The notes beneath the pieces are model-generated. The model was given only the letters and a program-made list of their open reading frames with translations, had not been told where the DNA came from and ran no database searches. 64,000 bases of DNA, taken from positions 62,001 to 126,000 of the forward strand of contig JACRBN010000001.1 in NCBI GenBank assembly GCA_016213105.1. The letters are read 5' to 3'. How positions within the stretch are numbered: position 1 is the first letter of the stretch; each line of letters begins with the position of its first letter. Shown here in pieces: positions 1 to 7,671 of the stretch. This DNA is from Chloroflexota bacterium (GTDB lineage Bacteria; Chloroflexota; Anaerolineae; Anaerolineales; Villigracilaceae). The position numbers and the translations under genes are program-made.

Positions 1-904
1 TCATGCACAGGCGCAGCATGTCCTTTTGTGGGTTCTCGGCGGCGATATTGTCGCCCATCGAGCATTCGGTCAGCACCAGATAGTGGGGGGCTTTTGAGTC
101 GCGCACGAACTGGATCATGGCGTTGGTGCTGCCCGAAAAATCGGACGCGGCGGTGACATCGGGGCTGCACTCGGGGTGGGACAGCACTGCCACGTCGGGG
201 AATTGGGCGCGCACGGTTTGGATGTCGTTCACGGTGAATTTCTCGTGGACTTCGCAGCGTCCGCGCCAACCGATCATCTGGAAATCACCTGCGGTGTCGA
301 ACTGCAATCCATCCACGCCTTTTTTCGGGAAGATGATTTTCCTGCCCAACTCGCGCGCCACGTTTCCGCCCAGATACTCATCGGGCAGGAAGATGACCTT
401 GTCGGTATTGAGCGACTGCACCACGGCCAGCGCATTGCCCGACGTGCAGCAAATGTCGCTCTCGGCTTTCACATCCGCGTAGGTGTTGACGTAGGTCACG
501 ACAGGCACGCCAGGGAAGAGTGCTTTCAGGTCACGCACATCCTGCGCAGTGATGGCAGCCGCCAGTGAACAGCCCGCCTTGTCCGAGGGCACGAGCACGG
601 TCTTGGACGGGTTCAGAATCTTGGCGGTCTCGGCCATGAACTCGACGCCGCAGAAGACGATCACATCCTTGTCGGTCTGCGCGGCCTTGCGGCTCAAGTC
701 GAGCGAATCGCCTGTGAAATCGGGGATGGAGTAGAACAGCGCAGGCTCCATGTAGTTGTGACCGAGGATGACCGCGTTGCGCTCCACCTTCAACGCGTTG
801 ATCTCCACGGCGATCTCGGCCTTGATGCGCAGTTCCACATCGGGGACAACCTTGTCGAGTTTCGCCCGCATTTTGTCGTACATGGCTTGAACTTGTTGAT
901 TCAT
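1..904 (-). CDS. nadA: Quinolinate synthase NadA (3' end cut by window edge)
   Basis: Condenses iminoaspartate with dihydroxyacetone phosphate to quinolinate, the first dedicated product of de novo NAD synthesis; a cytosolic [4Fe-4S] enzyme. Translating the minus strand from the ATG at 904-902 gives 301 codons with no stop before base 1, so the C-terminus is missing. Family motifs seen: ILGHNYMEPALF near residue 45, GDSLDLS, the Cys in VFCGVEF, SDKAGCSL, the Cys pair in ESDICCTSGNAL, SHPECSPDV and LTECSMGDN, which include the expected cluster ligands. A Shine-Dalgarno AGAGG lies 6 nt upstream of the ATG. It is downstream of nadC on the same strand with a 101-bp gap that carries a palindromic repeat, so co-transcription is likely. 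Confidence 0.95.
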   Translation of the reverse strand, partial: MNQQVQAMYDKMRAKLDKVVPDVELRIKAEIAVEINALKVERNAVILGHNYMEPALFYSIPDFTGDSLDLSRKAAQTDKDVIVFCGVEFMAETAKILNPSKTVLVPSDKAGCSLAAAITAQDVRDLKALFPGVPVVTYVNTYADVKAESDICCTSGNALAVVQSLNTDKVIFLPDEYLGGNVARELGRKIIFPKKGVDGLQFDTAGDFQMIGWRGRCEVHEKFTVNDIQTVRAQFPDVAVLSHPECSPDVTAASDFSGSTNAMIQFVRDSKAPHYLVLTECSMGDNIAAENPQKDMLRLCM

Positions 905-922
905 TATTTACCTCTCAGGGTT

Positions 923-1002
923 CGTCATTGCGAGCGAAGCGAAGCAATCCCCTGTTCGATGGGGGGACTGCTTCGGCGGAAGAACACTGCCTCACAATGA
1001 CA
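923..1002. repeat. Dispersed palindromic repeat, GTCATTGCGAG family, copy 1
   Basis: Imperfect inverted repeat starting CGTCATTGCGAGCGAAG and closing CTCACAATGACAG, with an inner GAAGCAATCCCC / GGGGGGACTGCTTC pair. Related copies occur at 10778-10863, 16766-16804 (partial) and 19417-19509. It fills the nadC-nadA gap and could form a hairpin in the mRNA. Confidence 0.8.
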
Positions 1003-1005
1003 GAA

Positions 1006-1842
1006 CTAGCGTATGTAATCAAAACTCACATCGAACACTTTAGCGGAGTGGGTTAGCGCGCCGGTGGAGATGAAGTCCACGCCCGTTTCGGCAATGCGGC
1101 GGACGGTCTCCAGCGTGACGTTGCCCGAGGCTTCCAGCTTGGCGCGGCTCGCCGTGCGCTTCACTGCCTCAGCCATCATCTCGACGGTCATATTGTCCAG
1201 CAGGATGCGCTCGACTCCCAGCCCGAGCGCGGACTCCACATCCTCCAGCGTGCGCGCCTCCACCTCGACCTCCAGCCTGCCCCCGTTTAAACGGGCGCGG
1301 CGCACCGCCTCGGCCAGGGACCCGGCGAAGTCGATGTGATTATCCTTGATCAGGATCATGTCGTACAAGCCGATGCGATGATTCTGCCCCCCGCCCAGGC
1401 GCACAGCCAGCTTGTCGGCCATGCGCAGGCCGGGCGCGGTCTTGCGCGTGTCGAGGATGACGGCCTTCGTCCCAGTCACCGCGTCCACGAATTGACGCGT
1501 CAACGTGGCAATGCCCGACATGCGCCCCATGAAATTGAGCGCGGTGCGCTCGGCGGTCAACAGCGCCCGCGCGGACCCCGAGGCCGTCGCAACCACCTGT
1601 CGGTTTTGCACACGGTCGCCGTCCGCGGCTTTGGGTGTGAAGAGGATACCCGCGTCCACGCTGGCGTAGACGGCGCGCGCCACGTCCAGGCCCGCGATCA
1701 CGCCGTCCTGTTTGGCGATGATCTGCCCGTCCAGGCTGGCAGCGGGCGGGATGATGCTGTTCGAGGTGGCGTCCCCCGCGCCGATGTCTTCCGCCAACGC
1801 ACGCTGGATGGCGGACAGGATGTCAGGGTGCAATGCTTCCAT
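1006..1842 (-). CDS. nadC: Nicotinate-nucleotide pyrophosphorylase (carboxylating) NadC
   Basis: Quinolinate phosphoribosyltransferase: quinolinate plus PRPP gives nicotinate mononucleotide, CO2 and PPi, the step after NadA. 278 aa, normal for the family. Motifs: LTAERTALNFMGRMSGIAT, ILDTRKTAPGLR (PRPP/quinolinate contacts), LGGGQNHR, DMILIKDNH, EVEVE, RILLDNM, LEASGNV and the C-terminal GVDFISTGALTHSA. The reading frame stays open upstream to 1935, but the ATG at 1842-1840 begins the conserved domain and is preceded by AAGGAA at good spacing, so I choose it. It precedes nadA on the same strand. Confidence 0.96.
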   Translation of the reverse strand: MEALHPDILSAIQRALAEDIGAGDATSNSIIPPAASLDGQIIAKQDGVIAGLDVARAVYASVDAGILFTPKAADGDRVQNRQVVATASGSARALLTAERTALNFMGRMSGIATLTRQFVDAVTGTKAVILDTRKTAPGLRMADKLAVRLGGGQNHRIGLYDMILIKDNHIDFAGSLAEAVRRARLNGGRLEVEVEARTLEDVESALGLGVERILLDNMTVEMMAEAVKRTASRAKLEASGNVTLETVRRIAETGVDFISTGALTHSAKVFDVSFDYIR

Positions 1843-1916
1843 CGAGAGATTCCTTCGGTTGAAGATGAGTGCATGAATTGTAAACCCATGAAAGGACGTG
1901 TCAAGGAATAAAACAT

Positions 1917-1966
1917 CCCGCAGGTTTGCGGGCATCAGCCTGTCAAACCTGCGGGACTATTTTTGC
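1917..1966. terminator. Bidirectional hairpin between DUF4173 gene and nadC
   Basis: A perfect 12-bp stem, CCCGCAGGTTTG (1917-1928) with CAAACCTGCGGG (1944-1955), is followed by ATTTTTG on the plus strand and by TTTTATT on the minus strand. It probably ends the DUF4173 transcript before nadC. The same stem core recurs in the terminator at 51780-51804. Confidence 0.6.
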
Positions 1967-1982
1967 TCAGATTAGGGTCCAG

Positions 1983-2058
1983 TCGACAAGTCAAATCTGT
2001 AGGGCAAATTGTCAATTTGCCAGGCGCAATTTAGCAAATTGCGCTACAACTTCATCTG
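1983..2058. repeat. 76-bp dispersed double-hairpin repeat, copy 1
   Basis: Matches 32216-32291 with only 4 mismatches in 76 bp. Contains two adjacent palindromes, GGCAAATTGtCAATTTGCC and GCGCAATTTagcAAATTGCGC, enclosed by TGTAG/CTACA. Lies 9 bp beyond the stop codon of the DUF4173 gene. It looks like a REP/BIME-type intergenic element. Confidence 0.85.
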
Positions 2059-2067
2059 GTAACGGCA

Positions 2068-3696
2068 CTAATCGTAGTAATACAGCGAGCAGGAGAATTC
2101 CGCGCCCGAGGGCGTGGTCACCATCACGGGATAGTCGGCTTTGTTGACCTTGAACTTGTCGAGCGAGGTCTTGACCTGCGTCAGGGATTGGTCCGCCTGA
2201 AAGCGCGAGAAATGGAAGGACTGCCAGGGAATGTCGCGCTTGTCGAGGCTGCGCTCATAACGGATGCAGGCCAGGGCGGCGCCGACCTTCTCTTTGACGG
2301 AAGCAGGCATGGACGGAGTCCGATAGGCGTCCACCAGGGCGGGCACGGCGTCATCCGACAAGTCCAGGAAATAGGCCGCATCCAACGTCTCCCCTTCCAC
2401 CCGGCTGGCCGGGGAGAAATCATCCTTGTAGTCGGTCTGCCCGCGCACTTCGCGTTGAACGTTTTGCTTCACGATGAAGGCGTCCACATTCAGCAGGCTG
2501 AGCGAGACGGCAAATCCCAGCGCGGCCAGGATGGCGGCCAGGGCAAAGGCGCGTTCACGGCGCAGAATCTCCAGCACGATGGTGGCGATGAGCAACAGGC
2601 CAATCCAGATCAACACGACGTGGGTGTAGGTGCGCAGGCGCGAGAAACCGTAGGCCGTCTCGTACAGCACCAGGCGCTGGTAGGCCGACACCAGCATGAC
2701 CAGCACCAGGGCCACCAATCCCACGCCCAACCCAGAGAAGGTCCGCCGCTGGCCCTCGCTCTCGCGGCGCGTGATTCCGCTCAAGCTGAGCAGCATCAGC
2801 AGGGTGAAGAAGGCCACCGTCACCAGTTCGCCGAAACCCTTGCGGGCGTACTCTGAAAAGGTGTAGCCGTCGATGTGGATGTTCGCGTTCCCGCCGAAGA
2901 AATACTGGAACTGGATGACGACAAAGGCCAGGAACAGGGCAAAGACACTGCCCAGCACGATGGACGCCTCTGTAAAACCGAGGAAGGGCGCGATCACGGG
3001 CTTATCCTCGCCGACCAGCTTTTCATCCTTCGACTTGGTCGCGGCGTGCAGGATCGTCCCCGCGATGAAATAGGCGCCAATGCTGATATAGATGCCGCGG
3101 AAAATGTACTCGGGCAGTTTTTCGAGTTTGAACAGTTCAACGAAATTGTCGAGCTGCTGGTTGAAGACCACGTCTGCAGAGGCCAGCAGGGAGGCGAAGA
3201 TCGCGACCACGGGCAGGGCAAACAACAGACCGCGCAGGATCGGCCAAATGGGCAGGGATTTCTTCACCTCCCCTTTTTCAACCTGCGCCTTGCGCGCCTC
3301 GGCGCCAAACGAGACCGGCTGGGCAACCATGCTGGCGACCAGGGTCACGGCATTTTTGAAGTAGTCGCCCAGGCTGTACTCGATCCAGCGCCCGCTGAGA
3401 TAGTTCAACACAAAGACGGTCATCGCGAACAGGGTCAGCGAGTAGGCCAGGAAGATGGTCAGCGACTCCTGGCGCAGGAAGGAGATGACGACAAAGAAGG
3501 CGAAGGGCGCGGCCAGCCACAAGCTGCGGGACGCGGGGCGGATTCCGTTGGACAGGAGCAGGTACAGGCCGCCAGCCATGCACAGGGTGGCAAAAATGGC
3601 AAAGTTAATGCCCGCAGGCTTCTGCCAAAACAGGAAATCGAAGGCCCAGCCCAGCGCCAGGGCCACGATCCATAATCGGTTGGGATGTTGATTCAT
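2068..3696 (-). CDS. DUF4173/DUF4153-type polytopic membrane protein (first of a tandem pair)
   Basis: About 542 aa. The first ~370 residues hold roughly ten to twelve hydrophobic helices; the C-terminal ~140 residues are soluble and end in a motif-like SGAEFSCSLYYYD. Family function is unknown (DUF4173). Two ATGs lie in tandem at 3699 and 3696; AGGAG sits 4 nt before the first and 7 nt before the second, so 3696 is preferred. It is a paralogue of the next gene (3856-5418), sharing HPNRLW at the N-terminus, FTEASIVLGSVFALF, QFQYFFGGNANI, ARKGFGELVTVAFF, AYQRL and LLNVDAFIV. The pair is co-directional with a 159-bp hairpin-rich gap. Confidence 0.85.
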   Translation of the reverse strand: MNQHPNRLWIVALALGWAFDFLFWQKPAGINFAIFATLCMAGGLYLLLSNGIRPASRSLWLAAPFAFFVVISFLRQESLTIFLAYSLTLFAMTVFVLNYLSGRWIEYSLGDYFKNAVTLVASMVAQPVSFGAEARKAQVEKGEVKKSLPIWPILRGLLFALPVVAIFASLLASADVVFNQQLDNFVELFKLEKLPEYIFRGIYISIGAYFIAGTILHAATKSKDEKLVGEDKPVIAPFLGFTEASIVLGSVFALFLAFVVIQFQYFFGGNANIHIDGYTFSEYARKGFGELVTVAFFTLLMLLSLSGITRRESEGQRRTFSGLGVGLVALVLVMLVSAYQRLVLYETAYGFSRLRTYTHVVLIWIGLLLIATIVLEILRRERAFALAAILAALGFAVSLSLLNVDAFIVKQNVQREVRGQTDYKDDFSPASRVEGETLDAAYFLDLSDDAVPALVDAYRTPSMPASVKEKVGAALACIRYERSLDKRDIPWQSFHFSRFQADQSLTQVKTSLDKFKVNKADYPVMVTTPSGAEFSCSLYYYD

Positions 3697-3783
3697 CATA
3701 AAACTCCTCGAAGGATTTCGGACAGGATAGTCCTGCCAGGCTTGCGGAGACTCTCAAAAGGTATCAAAAAAGGGCTGGAACCT

Positions 3784-3839
3784 CCGCTGGATTGCAATCC
3801 AGCGGGAGCCGATACGATTGCCGACGATTTGCAATCGGC
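3784..3839. repeat. Two hairpins between the DUF4173 paralogues
   Basis: A perfect 22-bp palindrome, CCGCTGGATTG/CAATCCAGCGG (3784-3805), is followed by a stem GCCGA (3820-3824) / TCGGC (3835-3839). The GCTGGATT...AATCC core recurs near 17110-17133 and 28512-28535, so this is a third small family of intergenic palindromes. No U-run follows. Confidence 0.6.
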
Positions 3840-3855
3840 GGCGGTTGGCGCTGAG

Positions 3856-5418
3856 TTATTCCCTGCAATAATACACGACATTCCCAGGGGTTCGCACCCG
3901 CGCCAGACCATAGATGGTCTTGTAATGATAGCCTGACAATTCTTCCTGCATATCCTGCAAGATCCCTTTCGCAAGCCAGTCGGAGCCGTGGAAGGCGCGC
4001 CAGTCTGCCGCGTCAGTCTCTTCCAAGGCTGCCCGCTGACAAACGAGGGCGGCTCCCACCCCTTCCCTAATTCGGCTCGGCAGGGACGGAGACAGGAACT
4101 CGTCCGCCAGGGCTGGAACGGCATCCGACGAGAGCGCTGCCAGGTGCGAAACATTGAAATGCCTGCCCTGCACGGCGCGCCAGACGTTATGGTGAACGAT
4201 GGCCCCATCCACGTTCATCAGGCTGATGGTCAGGGCAAAGCCAAACGAGGCCAGGACGGCCGCAAAGGCAAAATTTCGCTGACGATCCATGATTTCCAGC
4301 ACGAGCACCACGAGGAGCAAAATTCCCAGCCACATCATGAACACGCGCGGATACAGGCGCAGGCGCGAGTAGCCGTGCCAGTCGATGGCCAGCATCAGGC
4401 GCTGATAGGCCGAGAAGAGCATGACGATCACCAGGCCGACAATGCCCACGTTGAGGCCCGAATAGATGCGCTTTTGCCGTCCGTCCCCGCGGCGGGTGAG
4501 AGCGCTCAGCCCGAGGATCAGGACCAGGCTGAAGAAGGCCACCGTCACCAGTTCGTTGAATCCGCGGCGGGCGTAGGAAGAGTAGGTGTATCCCGCCACG
4601 CCGATATTCGCATCCCCGCCGAAGAAATAGCGGAACTGGATCGCCACGAAGAACCCGAAGAGCAGGATGACGCTGCCCAGCACAATGGAAGCCTCGGTAA
4701 ACCCGAGGCGGAACTTGATGGGACTGGTTTCACTGAGCAGATCCTCGTCCAGGGAACGGGTCACAGCCAAAAGCAACAGGCCCGAAAGACTATACGCATA
4801 AACCAAAATTAAAATCAGACGGATGAAATCTTCAGCGAAATCTGAGAAGTCAAACAGGTCAAATAAATCTGCCATTTTCCGGGCAAAGATCAAATCCGCT
4901 GAAGCCAGCAGGGAGCCAAAGATCGCGAGGATGGGTAAGGCAATTAACAATCCACGCAGAATGGCGGCAGCAGGGATACCTTTCCCCGATGCACCCTGCC
5001 TTTCCCGCTCTTCGCGAAGCTGGATGAAGTGCTCCGTTGGCAGCATCAACAAACCAGCCAGAATCTTCATCCCCCCTTTCAGGTAATCCAGCAGACCGTA
5101 TTGCATCCAGCGCCCGCCCAGGCAGGTGTTGACCAACACCCCGAGCGGAAAGAGGCTGAACGCGAAGGCCAGAAACGCGGATAACGGCTCCCGCCGCAGA
5201 ACCGCCAGCGCCAGGAAGAAGCCGAACGGCAAAAGCAGCCAAAGACTCGCGCGGGCGGGGCGCAGTCCGCTTGTGAGGAGCAGCGTGGTCCCGCCGATCA
5301 GGCACAGGGTCAGAAAAATAACGTAGTTTACGCCCAGGGAGCTTTTCCAGAACAGGAAATCGGCGGCCCATCCCAGCAGGAGGGCGGTCATCCACAAGCG
5401 GTTTGGGTGTTTTTCCAT
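3856..5418 (-). CDS. DUF4173/DUF4153-type polytopic membrane protein (second paralogue)
   Basis: About 520 aa with the same architecture as its neighbour: an N-terminal bundle of about ten to twelve transmembrane helices, then a soluble C-terminal domain. Shared blocks include KHPNRLWMTALLLGWAADF, FRLGFTEASIVLGSV, QFRYFFGGDANI, RRGFNELVTVAFF, AYQRLMLAIDW and LMNVDGAIVHHNV. The open frame extends to 5442, but the ATG at 5418 aligns with the paralogue's start and has GAGGA 7 nt upstream. Function unknown. First gene of the minus-strand run leading to nadC and nadA. Confidence 0.85.
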   Translation of the reverse strand: MEKHPNRLWMTALLLGWAADFLFWKSSLGVNYVIFLTLCLIGGTTLLLTSGLRPARASLWLLLPFGFFLALAVLRREPLSAFLAFAFSLFPLGVLVNTCLGGRWMQYGLLDYLKGGMKILAGLLMLPTEHFIQLREERERQGASGKGIPAAAILRGLLIALPILAIFGSLLASADLIFARKMADLFDLFDFSDFAEDFIRLILILVYAYSLSGLLLLAVTRSLDEDLLSETSPIKFRLGFTEASIVLGSVILLFGFFVAIQFRYFFGGDANIGVAGYTYSSYARRGFNELVTVAFFSLVLILGLSALTRRGDGRQKRIYSGLNVGIVGLVIVMLFSAYQRLMLAIDWHGYSRLRLYPRVFMMWLGILLLVVLVLEIMDRQRNFAFAAVLASFGFALTISLMNVDGAIVHHNVWRAVQGRHFNVSHLAALSSDAVPALADEFLSPSLPSRIREGVGAALVCQRAALEETDAADWRAFHGSDWLAKGILQDMQEELSGYHYKTIYGLARVRTPGNVVYYCRE

Positions 5419-5533
5419 GCAGGTATCCTCTGTATTTCCCAAGTTCCTGAGATAGGTGCGCCACAGATACCAGTAATGTGAAGATTATTATAAGTTTGCA
5501 AAATTACAGAAAGATTAGAGTTTAATCTACCCA

Positions 5534-5562
5534 TTGACATCCGATTTGAAATATGACATACT
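5534..5562 (+). promoter_or_regulatory. Strong sigma70-type promoter
   Basis: TTGACA (5534-5539), a 17-nt spacer, then CATACT (5557-5562). It faces a short ORF with a near-perfect ribosome binding site at 5608-5620 and two downstream hairpins. Confidence 0.65.
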
Positions 5563-5619
5563 ACCGTTACACACGCGGGGGCGCACAATTCAACCGCCAT
5601 CCTATGAAAGGAGGAGGTG

Positions 5620-5676
5620 ATGTCAAACATGGATAGTAGTATGCAACCCAGCGCTGTGGCATCCCTCCTCAAGTAA
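5620..5676 (+). CDS. Possible 18-residue peptide or leader ORF
   Basis: ATG at 5620 opens MSNMDSSMQPSAVASLLK, then TAA. The upstream AAAGGAGGAGGTG is an almost perfect anti-SD match directly abutting the start. Preceded by a strong promoter and followed by hairpins. No homologue recognised. It could be a true micropeptide, an attenuation leader (3 Met and 4 Ser codons in 18), or a spurious ORF inside a small RNA. Confidence 0.35.
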   Translation: MSNMDSSMQPSAVASLLK

Positions 5677-5729
5677 GAAGGTTGCCACAGCGCCCACGAA
5701 TGCCATCCGCAAGGATGGCATTCTGGTTT
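5651..5729 (+). terminator. Two stem-loops, the second terminator-like
   Basis: Stem 1 pairs GCGCTGTGGCA (5651-5661) with TGCCACAGCGC (5683-5693) and overlaps the end of the 18-codon ORF. Stem 2 is an 11-bp perfect hairpin, GAATGCCATCC (5698-5708) / GGATGGCATTC (5713-5723), followed by TGGTTT, a weak U-tract. A ribosome on the ORF would melt stem 1. Together with the promoter at 5534 this defines a transcript of about 160 nt. Confidence 0.5.
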
Positions 5730-5778
5730 AACAGGGTATGTTAGTCCTATCACCGCCCGATTTCACACCCTGCTTTCT

Positions 5779-5806
5779 TGCCTTTCCCTATCAATGCCCA
5801 TATAAT
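5779..5806 (+). promoter_or_regulatory. Promoter for a leaderless transcript
   Basis: TTGCCT (5779-5784), 16-nt spacer, TATAAT (5801-5806), then exactly 7 nt to the ATG at 5814. No Shine-Dalgarno is present, so the mRNA probably begins at or next to the start codon. The same TATAAT-N7-ATG layout is seen at 12871, 17256 and 30439. Confidence 0.6.
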
Positions 5807-5813
5807 GGGTCGA

Positions 5814-6653
5814 ATGCAATCACAGGAAAACCATCCCCGATTTCAACGTGTCCTGAGCTGGATCGTCCCACTGGCGGCGATTGCCGCGCTGGCGGCCTGG
5901 TTCTACATCGCGCCGCCCGGCCTGCTCGGCAAGGCGGATGCGATTGGCTACGCCATCTGCCACCGCATCGACGAGCGTTCCTTCCAAATCCTTGGGCGGC
6001 AGCTGCCCCTGTGCGCGCGCTGCACAGGCGAGTTCAACGCCGCGGCCATCGCCCTGATCTTCCAGGGATTCGTCAGCCGCAGGCGCAGCCAACTGCCCAA
6101 ACGCGGGATCATTGCGCTTATGGTGATCTTCTTCCTGGCCTTCGGCGTGGATGGAAGCAATTCATACCTTTACCTGCTCAAGCAAAGTTCCCCGGGCATC
6201 CTGGATTCCATCCCGAACCTGTATATACCCAATAACATCCTGCGACTGTTCACGGGCAGCGGCATGGGCATTGCGCTGGGCGCCGTGCTGTATCCCGTTG
6301 TCCAGCAGACCCTCTGGCGGCAGATCGACGAGCGCCCCGCCCTCGAGTGGAAATCCTTCGGCATCCTGACCGCCATCGTCCTGGTGGTGGATTTGCTGGT
6401 GCTGACCGACAGCCTGGTCGTGCTCTATCCCGTCGCCATTCTGAGCGTGCTTGGCGTATTGGGCCTGTTGACGATGGTCTTCACCATCCTGTGGATGATC
6501 ATCATGCGGCTGGAAAACAGCTTCGAGCATTGGCCCCAGCTTTGGCTCTCCGCCTCGGCGGGCCTGACCCTGGCCCTGCTGCTCATCCTGGGCATCGACC
6601 TGCTCCGCTACCAGGTCACGGGCACCTGGAGCGGTTTTCCTGGAATCGGATAG
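5814..6653 (+). CDS. DUF2085 membrane protein
   Basis: About 280 aa, polytopic (seven or so hydrophobic helices). DUF2085 signature: ICHRIDERSFQILGRQLPLCARCTGEF, with CHR and a C-A-R-C pair between helices 1 and 2. Role unknown; the Cys/His cluster suggests metal binding or a redox function. The frame is open from 5778, but no ATG has a Shine-Dalgarno; the ATG at 5814 fits a leaderless start 7 nt after TATAAT. It is followed 9 nt later by the DUF4126 gene. Confidence 0.85.
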   Translation: MQSQENHPRFQRVLSWIVPLAAIAALAAWFYIAPPGLLGKADAIGYAICHRIDERSFQILGRQLPLCARCTGEFNAAAIALIFQGFVSRRRSQLPKRGIIALMVIFFLAFGVDGSNSYLYLLKQSSPGILDSIPNLYIPNNILRLFTGSGMGIALGAVLYPVVQQTLWRQIDERPALEWKSFGILTAIVLVVDLLVLTDSLVVLYPVAILSVLGVLGLLTMVFTILWMIIMRLENSFEHWPQLWLSASAGLTLALLLILGIDLLRYQVTGTWSGFPGIG

Positions 6654-6662
6654 GAGGCATTC

Positions 6663-7229
6663 ATGGAAATGTTACTCGGCATCTTCTCGGCCTTCGGGCT
6701 TTCGGCCAGCGCGGGACTCAACGCCTACATCCCGCTGCTTGTCGTGGGCGTGCTGGCGCATTACACCGATCTGATCGAACTGCAAAAGCCATGGGACACC
6801 CTCTCCAATCCCTGGATCCTGATCCTGCTGGGTGTGCTGCTCATCATCGAAATGCTGGCGGATAAGATCCCCGCCGTCAACCACATCAACGATGCGATCC
6901 AGACCTTCGTGCGCCCCGCGGCGGGAGCGATTGCCTTCGCCGCCTCGGCCAACGTCATCACCGACATGCACCCCGCTGTGGCGCTGGCCTGCGGGTTGCT
7001 TGTGGCGGGCGGAGTCCACGCCACAAAGGCGCTGGCCGTGCGTCCCGCCGTGACCGCCACCACGGGCGGGACGGGCAACGTGCCCGTCAGCATCCTCGAA
7101 GACATCGTCTCCACGGTGGTTTCCTTCCTGTCCATTCTGCTGCCCATCTTCGTCGGCACCCTGCTGGTCGTCCTGCTGGCCCTGCTGATCTGGTGGCTGT
7201 GGCGGCGCATGAATAAATCTCCAGCCTGA
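6663..7229 (+). CDS. DUF4126 family membrane protein
   Basis: 188 aa with about five transmembrane helices, including the two C-terminal helices SILLPIFVGTLLVVLLALL. DUF4126 features: GLSASAGLNAYIPLLVVG at the N-terminus, ADKIPAVNHINDAIQTFVRPAAGA in the middle, and VRPAVTATTGGTGNV. Function unknown. AGGAGG precedes the ATG by 5 nt. Part of a short operon with the DUF2085 gene and probably the next small membrane protein. Confidence 0.88.
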   Translation: MEMLLGIFSAFGLSASAGLNAYIPLLVVGVLAHYTDLIELQKPWDTLSNPWILILLGVLLIIEMLADKIPAVNHINDAIQTFVRPAAGAIAFAASANVITDMHPAVALACGLLVAGGVHATKALAVRPAVTATTGGTGNVPVSILEDIVSTVVSFLSILLPIFVGTLLVVLLALLIWWLWRRMNKSPA

Positions 7230-7240
7230 GGTATGAGAAC

Positions 7241-7396
7241 ATGAGCGAAACCCCAGCCCCTGCCGAACCCACGAAGAACAACACCAGGCGCATCCTGTTG
7301 ATCGTTGGCGGCCTGATCCTGCTGTGCTGCCTGTGCTGCGGCGCCCTGCTGCTGGGCCAGTATCTTTTGGAAAACTCAGGAATTACTCTTGTGTAA
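7241..7396 (+). CDS. 51-aa cysteine-rich single-pass membrane peptide
   Basis: ATG at 7241, TAA at 7394-7396. A polar N-terminus ending TKNNTRR leads into one transmembrane helix containing LLCCLCCGALLL. It resembles the next small protein (KKNNTP, then LLCCCC), so the two look like tandem duplicates. Starts 11 nt after the DUF4126 stop. GAGGTATGAGAAC upstream gives a plausible ribosome site. No function known; clustered membrane cysteines suggest palmitoyl-like modification, metal binding or simply helix packing. Confidence 0.7.
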   Translation: MSETPAPAEPTKNNTRRILLIVGGLILLCCLCCGALLLGQYLLENSGITLV

Positions 7397-7462
7397 CCAA
7401 CTTGACGTATAATTGCGCCAAGTCAGCCAATGCCATTTTCAGTCAAAAAAGGAGAAGAGAAA

Positions 7463-7624
7463 ATGAATGACCCCATGGGAACCCCAATGATGGATGCCCC
7501 GAAGAAGAACAACACGCCCCTGATCATCGGGATCGTCGTTGCCGTCCTGCTGTGCTGCTGCTGCCTCGTGCTCGTTGGCGGCTGGTTCTTCGGCGACGGC
7601 ATCGTACAGAGCCTGGGCATCTAG
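7463..7624 (+). CDS. 53-aa cysteine-rich single-pass membrane peptide (paralogue)
   Basis: Starts at the ATG at 7463 (MNDPMGTPMMDAPKKNNTP), preceded by AAAGGAG 8 nt upstream. One transmembrane helix with four consecutive cysteines (VLLCCCCLVLVGGWFF). Paralogue of 7241-7396 by the KNNT motif, the position of the cysteine cluster and length. It may have its own promoter: TATAAT lies at 7409-7414 in the 66-bp gap. Ends just before a strong bidirectional terminator. Confidence 0.75.
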   Translation: MNDPMGTPMMDAPKKNNTPLIIGIVVAVLLCCCCLVLVGGWFFGDGIVQSLGI

Positions 7625-7642
7625 CTTGTGCTGTAGGAAACA

Positions 7643-7671
7643 AAAAATCTCCGGCTAGCCCGGAGATTTTT
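7643..7671. terminator. Bidirectional terminator between convergent genes
   Basis: AAAAATCTCCGG and CCGGAGATTTTT flank a short loop. It serves the plus-strand small membrane gene and the minus-strand DUF402 gene; the DUF402 stop codon (7657-7655) falls inside the loop. Confidence 0.85.
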
